A stretch of 64,000 bases of DNA from JAFGBI01 sp964480725 (GTDB taxonomy: Bacteria > Myxococcota_A > Polyangia > Polyangiales > Polyangiaceae), in assembly GCA_964480725.1 (NCBI GenBank), contig CAYZQO010000005.1, positions 62,001 through 126,000 on the forward strand, in the 5' to 3' direction. A model generated the notes under the pieces. That model had not been told where the DNA came from and did no database searches. It saw only the letters and a list, made by a program, of their open reading frames with translations. Below are positions 9,942 to 18,060 of the stretch, one piece after another; position 1 is the first letter of the stretch; each line of letters opens with the position of its first letter. A program made the translations under genes and the position numbers.

Positions 9942-10593
9942 AGCCGATCCGGCGACGCAGCGAACGGGCGATGGGCCCGAACGAACCGTCGGCGAACCAC
10001 CCCTCCACCTCGTCGAGGACCGCAGCGAGCCGCCGCTTCGCCCCGGAGTCCAGCTCCTCGTCGCGCCGCCCGACCGCAGCCAGGAGCCGCTCGACCGAAT
10101 TCTCCACCATCGCCGCCAGCGCCTGCGGTTCCTCCCGCGCGTGCGGGCCACTGATCAGCGCCTCCAGCACCTCGATGGTGCCGAGGTGGGGTGCGGTCAC
10201 GTCGTGCTCCCGCGCGAACGGGTGCGGCTCCCGCTCGACGACGGCGAGTGAAGGCGCGACCCCGGGGCCAATGCCCAGTGAGAGTTCGCTGCGCGGCAGC
10301 CCCTGCATCTCTGGCACCACGAGCACCTCGAAGAGCGTCTCCCCGATGAGCAGCCGCTCGCCGCCGCGCAGCTCCCGCGCCGTGAGCAGACGGTCGGCGT
10401 CGACGAAGGTCCCGTTGCGGCTGCCCAGGTCGGTGACCGTGATCCGCTCGCCCTTGCGACGGACGAGCGTGTGACGCCGCGACGCCGTCGGATCGTCGAC
10501 GTGCAGCTCGCAGTCCGAGCCGCGGCCGATGACCGTATCGCCTTCGCGGATGCGCACCCGCACGCCGCGCCACTCGAGGTAGAAGACCTCCAC
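9940..10593 (-). CDS. FHA-domain protein
   Basis: A 217-residue cytoplasmic protein. Residues 1-95 form a forkhead-associated domain with the conserved GR (IGRGSDCEL, residues 22-30), SRRH (38-41) and the GSRNGTF turn (57-63). FHA domains bind phosphothreonine peptides, so it likely reads the output of a Ser/Thr kinase. The C-terminal 120 residues are helical and charged with no known domain. The start is a GTG at 10593. It is the last gene of a minus-strand run that begins with the ABC permease at 15725. The partner kinase is not next to it. Confidence 0.85.
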   Translation of the reverse strand: MEVFYLEWRGVRVRIREGDTVIGRGSDCELHVDDPTASRRHTLVRRKGERITVTDLGSRNGTFVDADRLLTARELRGGERLLIGETLFEVLVVPEMQGLPRSELSLGIGPGVAPSLAVVEREPHPFAREHDVTAPHLGTIEVLEALISGPHAREEPQALAAMVENSVERLLAAVGRRDEELDSGAKRRLAAVLDEVEGWFADGSFGPIARSLRRRIG

Positions 10594-10728
10594 TGCGTGC
10601 AGACTCTAGCCGACCCATCGCACCCGGAGAACCCTCTGCGGTCGCCGCGCCCGCGCTCCGTGGCCACCGTCCAGGTCCCCGACCGGACGCCGCGCCGGCT
10701 CGGGTCGCCCGGGCGTGCCAACCAGCGT

Positions 10729-13089
10729 TCAGCGCGGCACCGGCTTCACTTCGACCACGCGCAGCCCGCGCCGAAACGCCTGGAAGCGCGCCATCACGGG
10801 CTCGCGAAGCGAGGAGTCGTCGAGCAGGTCGTGCGCCTCGTCTGGGTCCGTGCCCAGATCGAAGAGCCCGAGCGGGCGTCCGTTGCTCGCCACCAGCTTC
10901 AGCCCACGCTCGATGAACGCCTGACGGTCCGCGTTGTTGGGGCCCGCCGCCATGTCGACGAAGACGATCCGCTCCTGGGGGACGTGCCCAGGCGGAGCGA
11001 GGACGTCCACGACCAGCGACTGCCCGCTCAGGAAGTCGTCGCCCTCGCCCGTCGGCGCTGGCACCCGAAAGAGCGCGAGGAGCGTGGGGGAGAGGTCGAT
11101 CAGGCTCCGTGCCACGGTGACCCGACGCGGCGAGGCCCCCGGAAGGTGGATCAGCATCGGAACCCGGACGAGCGGCTCCCAAAGCTCGAAGCCATGGCGG
11201 ATCATCCCGTGTTCGCCGAAGGCCTCCCCGTGGTCGGAGGTGACCACGATCGCCGTTCGCGCCCCGAGCGGGCCCCGTCGGACGTGGTCGATCACACGCC
11301 CGATGTGGTGATCGATGAAGGCGAGCTCTCCGTCGTATCGGTCGCGCTGTGAACGACCGAAGTCGAAGCCCTCGTGCGGCACGTAGTCCGCGTGGGTGTC
11401 GACGTAGTGCGTCCAGAAGAAAAATCGGCGCCCGTCACGCGCCGCCTCCTCGAGGACCGCGATGGTGCGATCCGCGAGCGCGTCGCTGGTGCTGGTCCGG
11501 TCCTCCTCCGAATAGCCCATGCTGGGCGCCACGCTCCCGTCGAGCACGTCCCACCCACGCTCGAAGCCGATGCCCTTCCGGAAAAAGTACCAGTACCCCT
11601 GCACGCTCAGGGTGCGCACCCCCGCGCGCTGGAGGCGCTCCCAGACCAGCGTGTCCCGCTCATCGATGCGGTTGAAGTGGGCCCAGCCACGGTGGGTCTC
11701 GCTGGTGTACTTGCCGATCATCATCGGCGGGATGCTCTTGCCCGTGTAAGACGCGAGCGAGTAGGTCCGCTCGAAGACGACGCTCTCCTGGGCCAGTCGA
11801 TCCAGGTTTGGCGTCGTTCCCCGCCGGTAGCCCATGAAGCCGACCGCGTCCCACCGCAGGGCATCGATGGAAAGGACCATGACGTTGAGATCCCGCGGGA
11901 GGTGCGCGTCGATCCACTCGGCCTCGGTGGGCGGCGCCGGGGCCGCCGCAGCGACCAACTCCACCACCTCCGCGTCCGCCCCCGAACAGTCCTCGTCGAT
12001 CCCGTTAGCGGGCACGTCGTCGGCGCCGGGGCCCACGGCCGCGTCAGTGTCGTCGCAGTCGCCGCCACCAAACCACGGCGAGGCGCCGTCCCCGTCGCCA
12101 TCGGTCCATCGACGCGCCAGGGCGAGAGAAACCCGAGCCATCGGCGCCGAGCGCTCGACGGCGAGCGCGACCGAACGCTCGGCGAGGCCGGGTCCGCTCG
12201 CGCGGACGGTGACGAGCAGGGGGAGGGTCCCGACGAGCAACCCGACCAACGGCGACACCCGCCCGAGCCAGGCGGCGGCCAGGTAGGAAGCAACGATCAT
12301 GCCGAGCAGGAGCCCCGGCGCGCGCAGATCGAGCTCCTCGCGCCGCAGCACGCCGAACAGGGCGAGGGGCCCGCCGGCTCCGCCGATATCACCCGCCGTC
12401 ACACCGTAGATCAGCGGGCCAGCCGCGAGCAGGAGCCCCGCGAGCGCCGCTGCCGTCGGCCCGACGCCGAGGCGGACGAGACGCGCCCCTGCCCAGGGGG
12501 CGGCGGCCAGCGTCAGGCTCCCGAGCGCAAGCGAGCCCAAAGCGGCGCCGATCGCCACCAGCGCTCCCGCCGCGGGCGCCGGCTCGGGTCCGACGAGCGC
12601 CGCGAGCGCGATCCTCCCGAGGAGCACGAGGAACAGGACCCCGGCGAGCGGGCCGAGGAGGACCAACCCGCTCCGGCGCGCCCGCTGCTCGATTGAACCC
12701 GCGGCGAGCGCCCCGCGCAGTCCCCCGAGCGAGGGGAGCGACGAGCCGTGGAGGAAACAGACGATGACGGCTGTGGCGACCCCCACGATCAGCGCGACCG
12801 GCGCCAGGAGCCCCCAGACCGCCAACCACACCGCGCCCCACGCCGGCATCGGGGCGCTCGCAGCACGCGCCCAGCTCGCCTCCAGCCCGGCGCCGAGGAA
12901 CCCCGCGACCGCCGCCCCGGCGATCCCGGCCGCCAGCAAGCGCAACCACACCGCCGGCGCGGAGGGCTCGGGCCCAGCACCGACCTGGGAGGGCGGGTCC
13001 CCCGCGAGCGACGGTCCGTCGACCTCGGCAGCACGCTGGGGACCGTCAGCCACGGGACTCGATCTAGGCGGCACCGCTGGCCAGGGCAA
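10729..13089 (-). CDS. Membrane-anchored sulfatase/phosphoglycerol-transferase-like enzyme with MopE-like insert
   Basis: A 786-residue protein. Residues 45-320 hold about eight hydrophobic helices. Residues 330-370 are an Asp/Gly-rich segment (DGDGDG, then GGGDCDDTD and NGIDEDC) like the Ca-binding or MopE-type motif. Residues 400-786 are an alkaline-phosphatase-superfamily domain with a metal-binding LSIDALR (Asp409) and VTSDHGEAFG further on. The nucleophile position reads SYTGKSIPPM, with Thr449 where true sulfatases have Cys or Ser for formylglycine, so phosphoryl transfer or hydrolysis is more likely than sulfate-ester cleavage. The start is uncertain: the open frame begins at a TTG, with GTG options at 13074 and 13053. 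Confidence 0.8.
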   Translation of the reverse strand: MPWPAVPPRSSPVADGPQRAAEVDGPSLAGDPPSQVGAGPEPSAPAVWLRLLAAGIAGAAVAGFLGAGLEASWARAASAPMPAWGAVWLAVWGLLAPVALIVGVATAVIVCFLHGSSLPSLGGLRGALAAGSIEQRARRSGLVLLGPLAGVLFLVLLGRIALAALVGPEPAPAAGALVAIGAALGSLALGSLTLAAAPWAGARLVRLGVGPTAAALAGLLLAAGPLIYGVTAGDIGGAGGPLALFGVLRREELDLRAPGLLLGMIVASYLAAAWLGRVSPLVGLLVGTLPLLVTVRASGPGLAERSVALAVERSAPMARVSLALARRWTDGDGDGASPWFGGGDCDDTDAAVGPGADDVPANGIDEDCSGADAEVVELVAAAAPAPPTEAEWIDAHLPRDLNVMVLSIDALRWDAVGFMGYRRGTTPNLDRLAQESVVFERTYSLASYTGKSIPPMMIGKYTSETHRGWAHFNRIDERDTLVWERLQRAGVRTLSVQGYWYFFRKGIGFERGWDVLDGSVAPSMGYSEEDRTSTSDALADRTIAVLEEAARDGRRFFFWTHYVDTHADYVPHEGFDFGRSQRDRYDGELAFIDHHIGRVIDHVRRGPLGARTAIVVTSDHGEAFGEHGMIRHGFELWEPLVRVPMLIHLPGASPRRVTVARSLIDLSPTLLALFRVPAPTGEGDDFLSGQSLVVDVLAPPGHVPQERIVFVDMAAGPNNADRQAFIERGLKLVASNGRPLGLFDLGTDPDEAHDLLDDSSLREPVMARFQAFRRGLRVVEVKPVPR

Positions 13090-13131
13090 GCGCCCGGGGG
13101 ACCCGCCAGCGCCAGAGGCGAACGCGGCCCG

Positions 13132-14103
13132 TCACCCGGCGGCTCGACGGCGGCGCGCGAGCGGGTGGGCTGCGTCGTAGGCTTCGAGCAACCGTTCGAG
13201 GGAGAGGTGCGTGTATCGCTGGGTCGTAGAGAGGCTCTGGTGACCGAGCAGCTCCTGAATCGCGCGCAGATCCGCGCCCCCCTCGAGCAGGTGCGTCGCG
13301 CAGCTGTGCCGCAGCGCATGCGGGTGCAGGTCGGGCCTGTTGACGGCGAAAGCGCCGTAGCGCTGCACCAGGACCTGCACCCGACGCACCCCGAGGCGAA
13401 CTCCGCGCCGGCTGACGAACACCGCATCCGCGTCGATGATGCCCTGCGTCGGGTGAGCGAGCTCGGCGCGAAAGGGGAGGTACTCTTCGAGCGCACGGGC
13501 GGACGCCGAGCCCACCGGCACCACCCGTTCCTTCCGACCCTTGCCGAGGACACGCACCTCGGCCAGATCCGCCGAGAGGTCATCGAGGTCGAGTGCCACC
13601 AGCTCACCCACCCGAAGCCCGGAGCCGTAGAGGAGCTCGAACATGGCCCGATCCCGAAGCAAGGCCGCGCGCGTCTCCCCCGGCGTGACGGTGGTTCCGT
13701 CCTTCGTCGGCGCCTCGACCAGCTGGCCGGCGGGCTCAGCGGCCAGGAAGACGGGGAACTTCCGGTGGATCCGAGGGGTTCCGAGCAGGGCGGTGGGGTC
13801 GTCCGCTACCTCCCCTCGGCGCACCAGGAAGCGACACCAGGTGCGCACGGCGGCGATCTTCCGGGCCAGGGTCACCGGCGAGCGATCCCGCGCCAGGCGC
13901 GCGAGCCAGCCGCGGAGCAGCACCCTCGTGAGGTCCCCGAGCCGGGGCGGACGACCGAGCTGATCGCGCGCGTAGGCGTCGAGCTGACCGAGATCCCGCC
14001 GGTATGCCAGCAGGGTGTTTGGGGACACCCGCCGCTCGGCCGCGAGGTGCGCGAGAAACCGCTCGATGGTCGCAGTGAAGGCGTCAGGCGGCTCCGCGGT
14101 CAC
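13132..14103 (-). CDS. xerC: Tyrosine recombinase XerC/XerD
   Basis: A 323-residue site-specific recombinase of normal Xer size. The N-terminal SAM-like core-binding domain spans residues 5-110. The catalytic domain has Arg164 (GLRVGE), Lys188 (GKGRKER), His262 and Arg265 (HALRHS), His288 (LLGHQ) and the nucleophile Tyr297 (QRYTH). All six catalytic residues are present. Such enzymes resolve chromosome dimers at dif. No dif-like site or mobile element was seen nearby, so a housekeeping role is likely. XerC rather than XerD is a guess. The gene starts 9 bases after the stop of the upstream membrane protein gene. Confidence 0.92.
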   Translation of the reverse strand: MTAEPPDAFTATIERFLAHLAAERRVSPNTLLAYRRDLGQLDAYARDQLGRPPRLGDLTRVLLRGWLARLARDRSPVTLARKIAAVRTWCRFLVRRGEVADDPTALLGTPRIHRKFPVFLAAEPAGQLVEAPTKDGTTVTPGETRAALLRDRAMFELLYGSGLRVGELVALDLDDLSADLAEVRVLGKGRKERVVPVGSASARALEEYLPFRAELAHPTQGIIDADAVFVSRRGVRLGVRRVQVLVQRYGAFAVNRPDLHPHALRHSCATHLLEGGADLRAIQELLGHQSLSTTQRYTHLSLERLLEAYDAAHPLARRRRAAG

Positions 14104-14112
14104 CGCGGGAGG

Positions 14113-14784
14113 CTACGCGGCGAGAGCCGCCAGGGTCCAGCAAGCGGCGCCGATCGCGAAGGCGGCGAGTCCCCACCGCAACCCGGAGGGGACCAGGGCA
14201 CCGTCGGGAGCTACCCCGCGCGCCGCGACCAGGACGCAGCCCCCGATCGCCAGCGCGAAAGCGAGGCTCAGGACGACGAGCCATGGAGCACGGGGGGTGG
14301 CCTCGCGGTCGAGCGCTGCCGAGGCCTCCGCCTCGAGGCGAGCGAGGCGCTCGGCGACGGGCTCCGCGGCCGCGACGGTCGGGGGCTCGGTCGCCAGCGC
14401 CTCGAGCCGGGCGAGGCTCCGGTTGGCCCGCGCGAGCTCCGTGGCCCGCCCCGTCCAGAGATGGCGCGTCTCCACTCCCGCAGCACGCACGGCACGCCAG
14501 GCAGCCGCCGCGACGTCCCGATCCCCGACCGCCTCGGCGCCGGTGGCGATCGCCACCAGTCGCGCGTAGGCCGCATCCACGTGCGGCGCGCCCGGCACGT
14601 ACGCAATCGCGGCGGCGCGGGCGTGGAGCGTCGCCGCCCGAACGTCACCCTGATCGAACGCCCGCTCGCTCGCGGCAAGCGCTCGCTCTCCGTCGACCAC
14701 CAGGCGCGCCGTCAGCGCCGCCGCAAACAGGAGCATCATGACGAGCGCAAGCGCGACGCGACGCAGCCACCGGGCGAGGGTCAT
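14113..14784 (-). CDS. Hypothetical membrane protein
   Basis: A 223-residue protein of unknown function. One hydrophobic helix follows the N-terminus (VALALVMMLLFAAALTA). Residues 25-150 are an Ala/Arg-rich helical region that looks like TPR-type helical pairs, and two more hydrophobic helices end the protein. The helical region should lie outside the cytoplasm or face the membrane. Its ATG overlaps the stop of the ABC permease gene (ATGA), so the two are translationally coupled and probably act together. The open frame extends far upstream but inside the permease gene, which is not credible coding. Confidence 0.7.
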   Translation of the reverse strand: MTLARWLRRVALALVMMLLFAAALTARLVVDGERALAASERAFDQGDVRAATLHARAAAIAYVPGAPHVDAAYARLVAIATGAEAVGDRDVAAAAWRAVRAAGVETRHLWTGRATELARANRSLARLEALATEPPTVAAAEPVAERLARLEAEASAALDREATPRAPWLVVLSLAFALAIGGCVLVAARGVAPDGALVPSGLRWGLAAFAIGAACWTLAALAA

Positions 14785-15725
14785 AAGAAGTCGCGACGCC
14801 GGAAGATGAGGCTCGAGACGGCCAGGAGCGTGACGGTCCAGAGCGCCGCGTGGAGCGCGGCGGTCCCGAGGTAGCTCCCCAGCGGCACGTCCCGGATTTG
14901 CCCGATGAGCAGCGGCCGGTTGGGCACGTAGATCATCAGGTTCGGCACCACCTTGGCGAGCGCGACCCCCGCGTCGTGGATGACCTCCCCAAACACCTTG
15001 GCCGGAAGCCTGGCCAGCGTGTCCGCCGAGCGTCCCACCAGGAACACACCGAAAGTAAAGACGGCGGTCAGAAATGGCGACGAGAAGGACGCGAACACGG
15101 TCGCGATCGCGGTGACGATGCACACCTCGCAGAGGGTCAGGAAGGCGAGCCCCACGAGCACGCGACGGTCGTCCGGCGCGCCGCTCGCCATCACCCACCC
15201 GAGCGCGAGCATGGCCGCGGCCCAGGGTATCGGCACGTAGCTCCGCGCACGCGGGACGGCGGCGCCCACGACGGCAAACCCAGCGGTCACCACGGCCGCC
15301 CCGCCCAGGACGACCTCCAGCGTTCGCCCCGAGATCGCCCCCATCGAAACCAGCAGGCAGCCGGCGTTGGCGGCGATGAAGACGCCGAGGGTGAGCACGG
15401 TCCCCAGGAACTTGCCGCACAGGTATTCCGTGCGCCGGATCGGGCGGGTGAGGATGGGGAAGAGCGTCTTGAGGTCGAGCTCCCGATAGAGCGAGCTCGA
15501 GGCGAGCACGACCGCGGTGACCACGCTGAAGACCGAGATGAACAGCGCACCGAGATCGCTCACCACGCGCACGTTGTTGCGAAGCGCGTAGGCCCCCACC
15601 ACCAGGGAGTAGCCCCCGGTGGCGATCGCCGCGGCGAAGAGGCCCAGCAGGATCCGCGCGCGAACCGCCTCGCGGTACGTGTTCAGGGCGATCACCAGGA
15701 CCCGGCGCACCATCTTGGGGGTCAA
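14781..15725 (-). CDS. ABC-2 type transporter permease
   Basis: A 314-residue integral membrane protein with six or more hydrophobic helices. The N-terminal pattern (ALNTYREAVRARIL) and the following region ending in LTRPIRRTEYLCGK are typical of ABC-2 permeases that export lipids, polysaccharides or drugs. No ATPase gene is adjacent, so the partner must be encoded elsewhere. It opens a minus-strand run: coupled membrane protein, xerC, the sulfatase-like enzyme and the FHA protein. The substrate cannot be told from sequence. Confidence 0.8.
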   Translation of the reverse strand: MTPKMVRRVLVIALNTYREAVRARILLGLFAAAIATGGYSLVVGAYALRNNVRVVSDLGALFISVFSVVTAVVLASSSLYRELDLKTLFPILTRPIRRTEYLCGKFLGTVLTLGVFIAANAGCLLVSMGAISGRTLEVVLGGAAVVTAGFAVVGAAVPRARSYVPIPWAAAMLALGWVMASGAPDDRRVLVGLAFLTLCEVCIVTAIATVFASFSSPFLTAVFTFGVFLVGRSADTLARLPAKVFGEVIHDAGVALAKVVPNLMIYVPNRPLLIGQIRDVPLGSYLGTAALHAALWTVTLLAVSSLIFRRRDFL

Positions 15726-15813
15726 TTAGCCCAAGCCGCCCGGCGCGAAAACCTCCGCGGCGGGCGCCGCACCGCCGCCCCCTCGAACGAGGCCGGGCGG
15801 CGAGGCAACGCGG

Positions 15814-17958
15814 TCACGGGGAGGCCAGAAACACGTCCAGACGCCACGCGCCGGAGGCCCCGGCGTACCCGTCGACCTGCACGAAGTACTCGCCGGCCTC
15901 GAGGACCAGGTCGAGGAAGCTTCGCCCGTCGGCGTACCCGGCGGAGCACGCCAGCGGCACCTCGTCGCCGGGGCAGTCCGGGCCCCGACGCACGGCGACC
16001 AGAGTGGGGTACGCGCTGTCACGGGCCTCGAGGAGGACCCGACTCCGCTCCGGAATCGACAGCGCCAGCATCTGCTCCGGAGCGCCCTCGGCGCCGGCGG
16101 CGTCGCAGCTGGCGCCGTAGTCGTCGCGCCCCCCCGCGGTGCTGCCGACGAACGAGCCCCCCCCGGGGGGGATGGCCACGGCGTCCTCGCAGGTCTCGGC
16201 GAACGCGACCAGGAGGGGGGTCGCGACGGGGCGGGTCACCGCCGTCACCTCGACGGGGTGCGCGCGGCGACTCTCCACCACCAGCGCGTGGCTGCCGACG
16301 CCGAGCCCGCGAACGAGCGACCGCAGCGGCGATCGCGAACCGTTGACGCAACTCACTGCATCCCCCGCGCAACCGGCGGGGAGCACCCCCAGCGTCCCGA
16401 CCTCCCCCACCGACAGGCGGAGCACGGCGAGCAGGTCGATCGGCTCCGCAGCGTCGATCTCGAAGACAGCGTCCGCCGACGCCTCGCCGCACGGCAACGA
16501 GACGTCATCGCCCGCCTCGAGGAGCTCGACCTGCCGGCGAATGCCCAGCGAGAGCGGCGACGGGTCCGCGCAGGTGTCCCCCGCCAATGGTGGTGCCGGT
16601 GATCGCGCCTCGACCAGCAGCGTGAGATCGGCGGGGGCGCTGGCCGAGACAGCGACGAGGTGGCGCCCCGGTGGCAACGATCGCGCCCGGGCGACCGCCG
16701 GCACGCCGCGCGCGCACACGACCTCGTCCTCGAGACCCCCACACGGCTCGTCGACGATGGCCACCAGGGGCTCCGCCGACCCGTCCTCCGCGACTGCGAA
16801 CGCATCGACGTCGCTCACGCTGCTCAGCTCGAACGCGTACACGAGATCGGGCCCCCAACCGTCACAGTCGCTGGCCAGATCCGACGCCACGCTGACCAGC
16901 GGCACCGTGACCGGGACGCCGAGGGAGATCTCGCGAGCGGTGCCGCAGGTCTCGTTCTCCGGTGCGGGCGCCGGATCGCCCAGGTCGATCTGGAGCGACA
17001 GTGGCTCGACCCCGGCTCCAAAGACCGTGATGGGCACCGCGCCGGGCCCGACGTCGTGGAGTCGGGCTCGGGCCAGAGTCCCCCCCGCCAGTGAGGGCAC
17101 TCCGGCCTCGCAGAGCAGCTCCCCCGCAGCGTCGCCGCAGAGCTCCGCGGCGACGAGCGCCATGGACCCCGCCCCCTCGAGCCGCAGATCCACGGCGCGC
17201 GCCTCCTCCAGGACCAAGGCCACCACGACGTCGCGCCAGCCGTGTCCCGCGCAGCTCGCCGCGTAGTCGGAAACCGCACCGCTCAGGGCGATCTGGTAAG
17301 TACCATCGGAGTCGATCTCGAGCGCGTCGGCGCAAGTGTCGTGCTCGGCCTGACTGCAGTCGGCCTCATCGACGGTCGCATCGCAGTCGTCGTCGACGCC
17401 ATTCGCGCAGACCTCAGGGACTCGACTGGAAACCGCGGCGTCCCGATCGTCGCAATCCGCTCCCGGGACACAGTTGCCGTCGGGATCGCCGTCGCCATCG
17501 ACGTCCCGCGGAGCGTGACGGCAACTCCGCGTCGGCTCGTCGCAGGCGTCCACGGTGCAGGCGTCGCCGTCGCTGCAGGCGACGGGCTCACCGTTCAGGC
17601 AGCCGAGACGCGGCGCGCACCGCTCCACGCCGTTGCAGTACCCGCCGTCCTCGCAGGCACTGTCATCCGGTTCGTGGCGGCAACGCCCGAGCAACGCGTC
17701 GCAACGGTCCTGGGTGCAATCGATCTCGTCGTCACACTGCTCGTCGCTCGTGCACGGAACGCCGATGGTCGGATCCGGCTCGCCGCCGACGCCGACCACC
17801 CCCGTTCCGCCGGTCCCCGCGACGGGTCCGCTCCCCGCCGACCCAACGTCGGCCCCATCGCCACGATCCCCGAGCAGAGTGCCCTTCACCCCTGCCGGGC
17901 CGCAGGCGACAAGGAGCGCAACGAGCGCGAACCAGGACGGGGGTTCGGCCCGCTTCAT
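15814..17958 (-). CDS. Cys-rich lipoprotein with MopE-like motif and four tandem extracellular repeats
   Basis: A 714-residue lipoprotein; the lipobox LLVAC puts the lipidated cysteine at C19. Residues 55-150 are Cys-rich with a CTSDEQC pattern and repeated CxxGxxC pairs. Residues 150-200 hold a DGDGDPDGN/DCDD/NGVDDDCD segment of the MopE or dockerin-like Asp-rich type. The rest is four repeats of roughly 110-140 residues, each opening with a TC-x-D/T-A signature (DTCADA, ETCGTA, DTCADP, ETCEDA) and resembling PPC-like beta domains. This is a surface or matrix protein typical of myxobacteria. ATG 17958 is chosen because the signal peptide starts there; the frame is open further upstream but overlaps the divergent gene. 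Confidence 0.8.
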   Translation of the reverse strand: MKRAEPPSWFALVALLVACGPAGVKGTLLGDRGDGADVGSAGSGPVAGTGGTGVVGVGGEPDPTIGVPCTSDEQCDDEIDCTQDRCDALLGRCRHEPDDSACEDGGYCNGVERCAPRLGCLNGEPVACSDGDACTVDACDEPTRSCRHAPRDVDGDGDPDGNCVPGADCDDRDAAVSSRVPEVCANGVDDDCDATVDEADCSQAEHDTCADALEIDSDGTYQIALSGAVSDYAASCAGHGWRDVVVALVLEEARAVDLRLEGAGSMALVAAELCGDAAGELLCEAGVPSLAGGTLARARLHDVGPGAVPITVFGAGVEPLSLQIDLGDPAPAPENETCGTAREISLGVPVTVPLVSVASDLASDCDGWGPDLVYAFELSSVSDVDAFAVAEDGSAEPLVAIVDEPCGGLEDEVVCARGVPAVARARSLPPGRHLVAVSASAPADLTLLVEARSPAPPLAGDTCADPSPLSLGIRRQVELLEAGDDVSLPCGEASADAVFEIDAAEPIDLLAVLRLSVGEVGTLGVLPAGCAGDAVSCVNGSRSPLRSLVRGLGVGSHALVVESRRAHPVEVTAVTRPVATPLLVAFAETCEDAVAIPPGGGSFVGSTAGGRDDYGASCDAAGAEGAPEQMLALSIPERSRVLLEARDSAYPTLVAVRRGPDCPGDEVPLACSAGYADGRSFLDLVLEAGEYFVQVDGYAGASGAWRLDVFLASP

Positions 17959-18060
17959 TCCCAGAATCTTACGGCCGAGCCGCGCCGACCTCCATCGGAA
18001 CCGCGCGTCCCCCGGGGATGAGCGGGCGTCCTGCCTCGCGCTCCGCTCGAGGTCCGTGGC

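Noticed and set aside
13132..14103. XerC as part of an integrated element
   Set aside because: No attachment-site repeats, no phage or transposon genes and flanking genes are of ordinary composition, so a housekeeping role is more likely.
12748..14874. 708-codon open frame on the plus strand across xerC and the membrane protein gene
   Set aside because: It is antisense to clearly coding genes, rich in Arg, Gly and Pro and without domain features. It reflects the high GC content at third positions.
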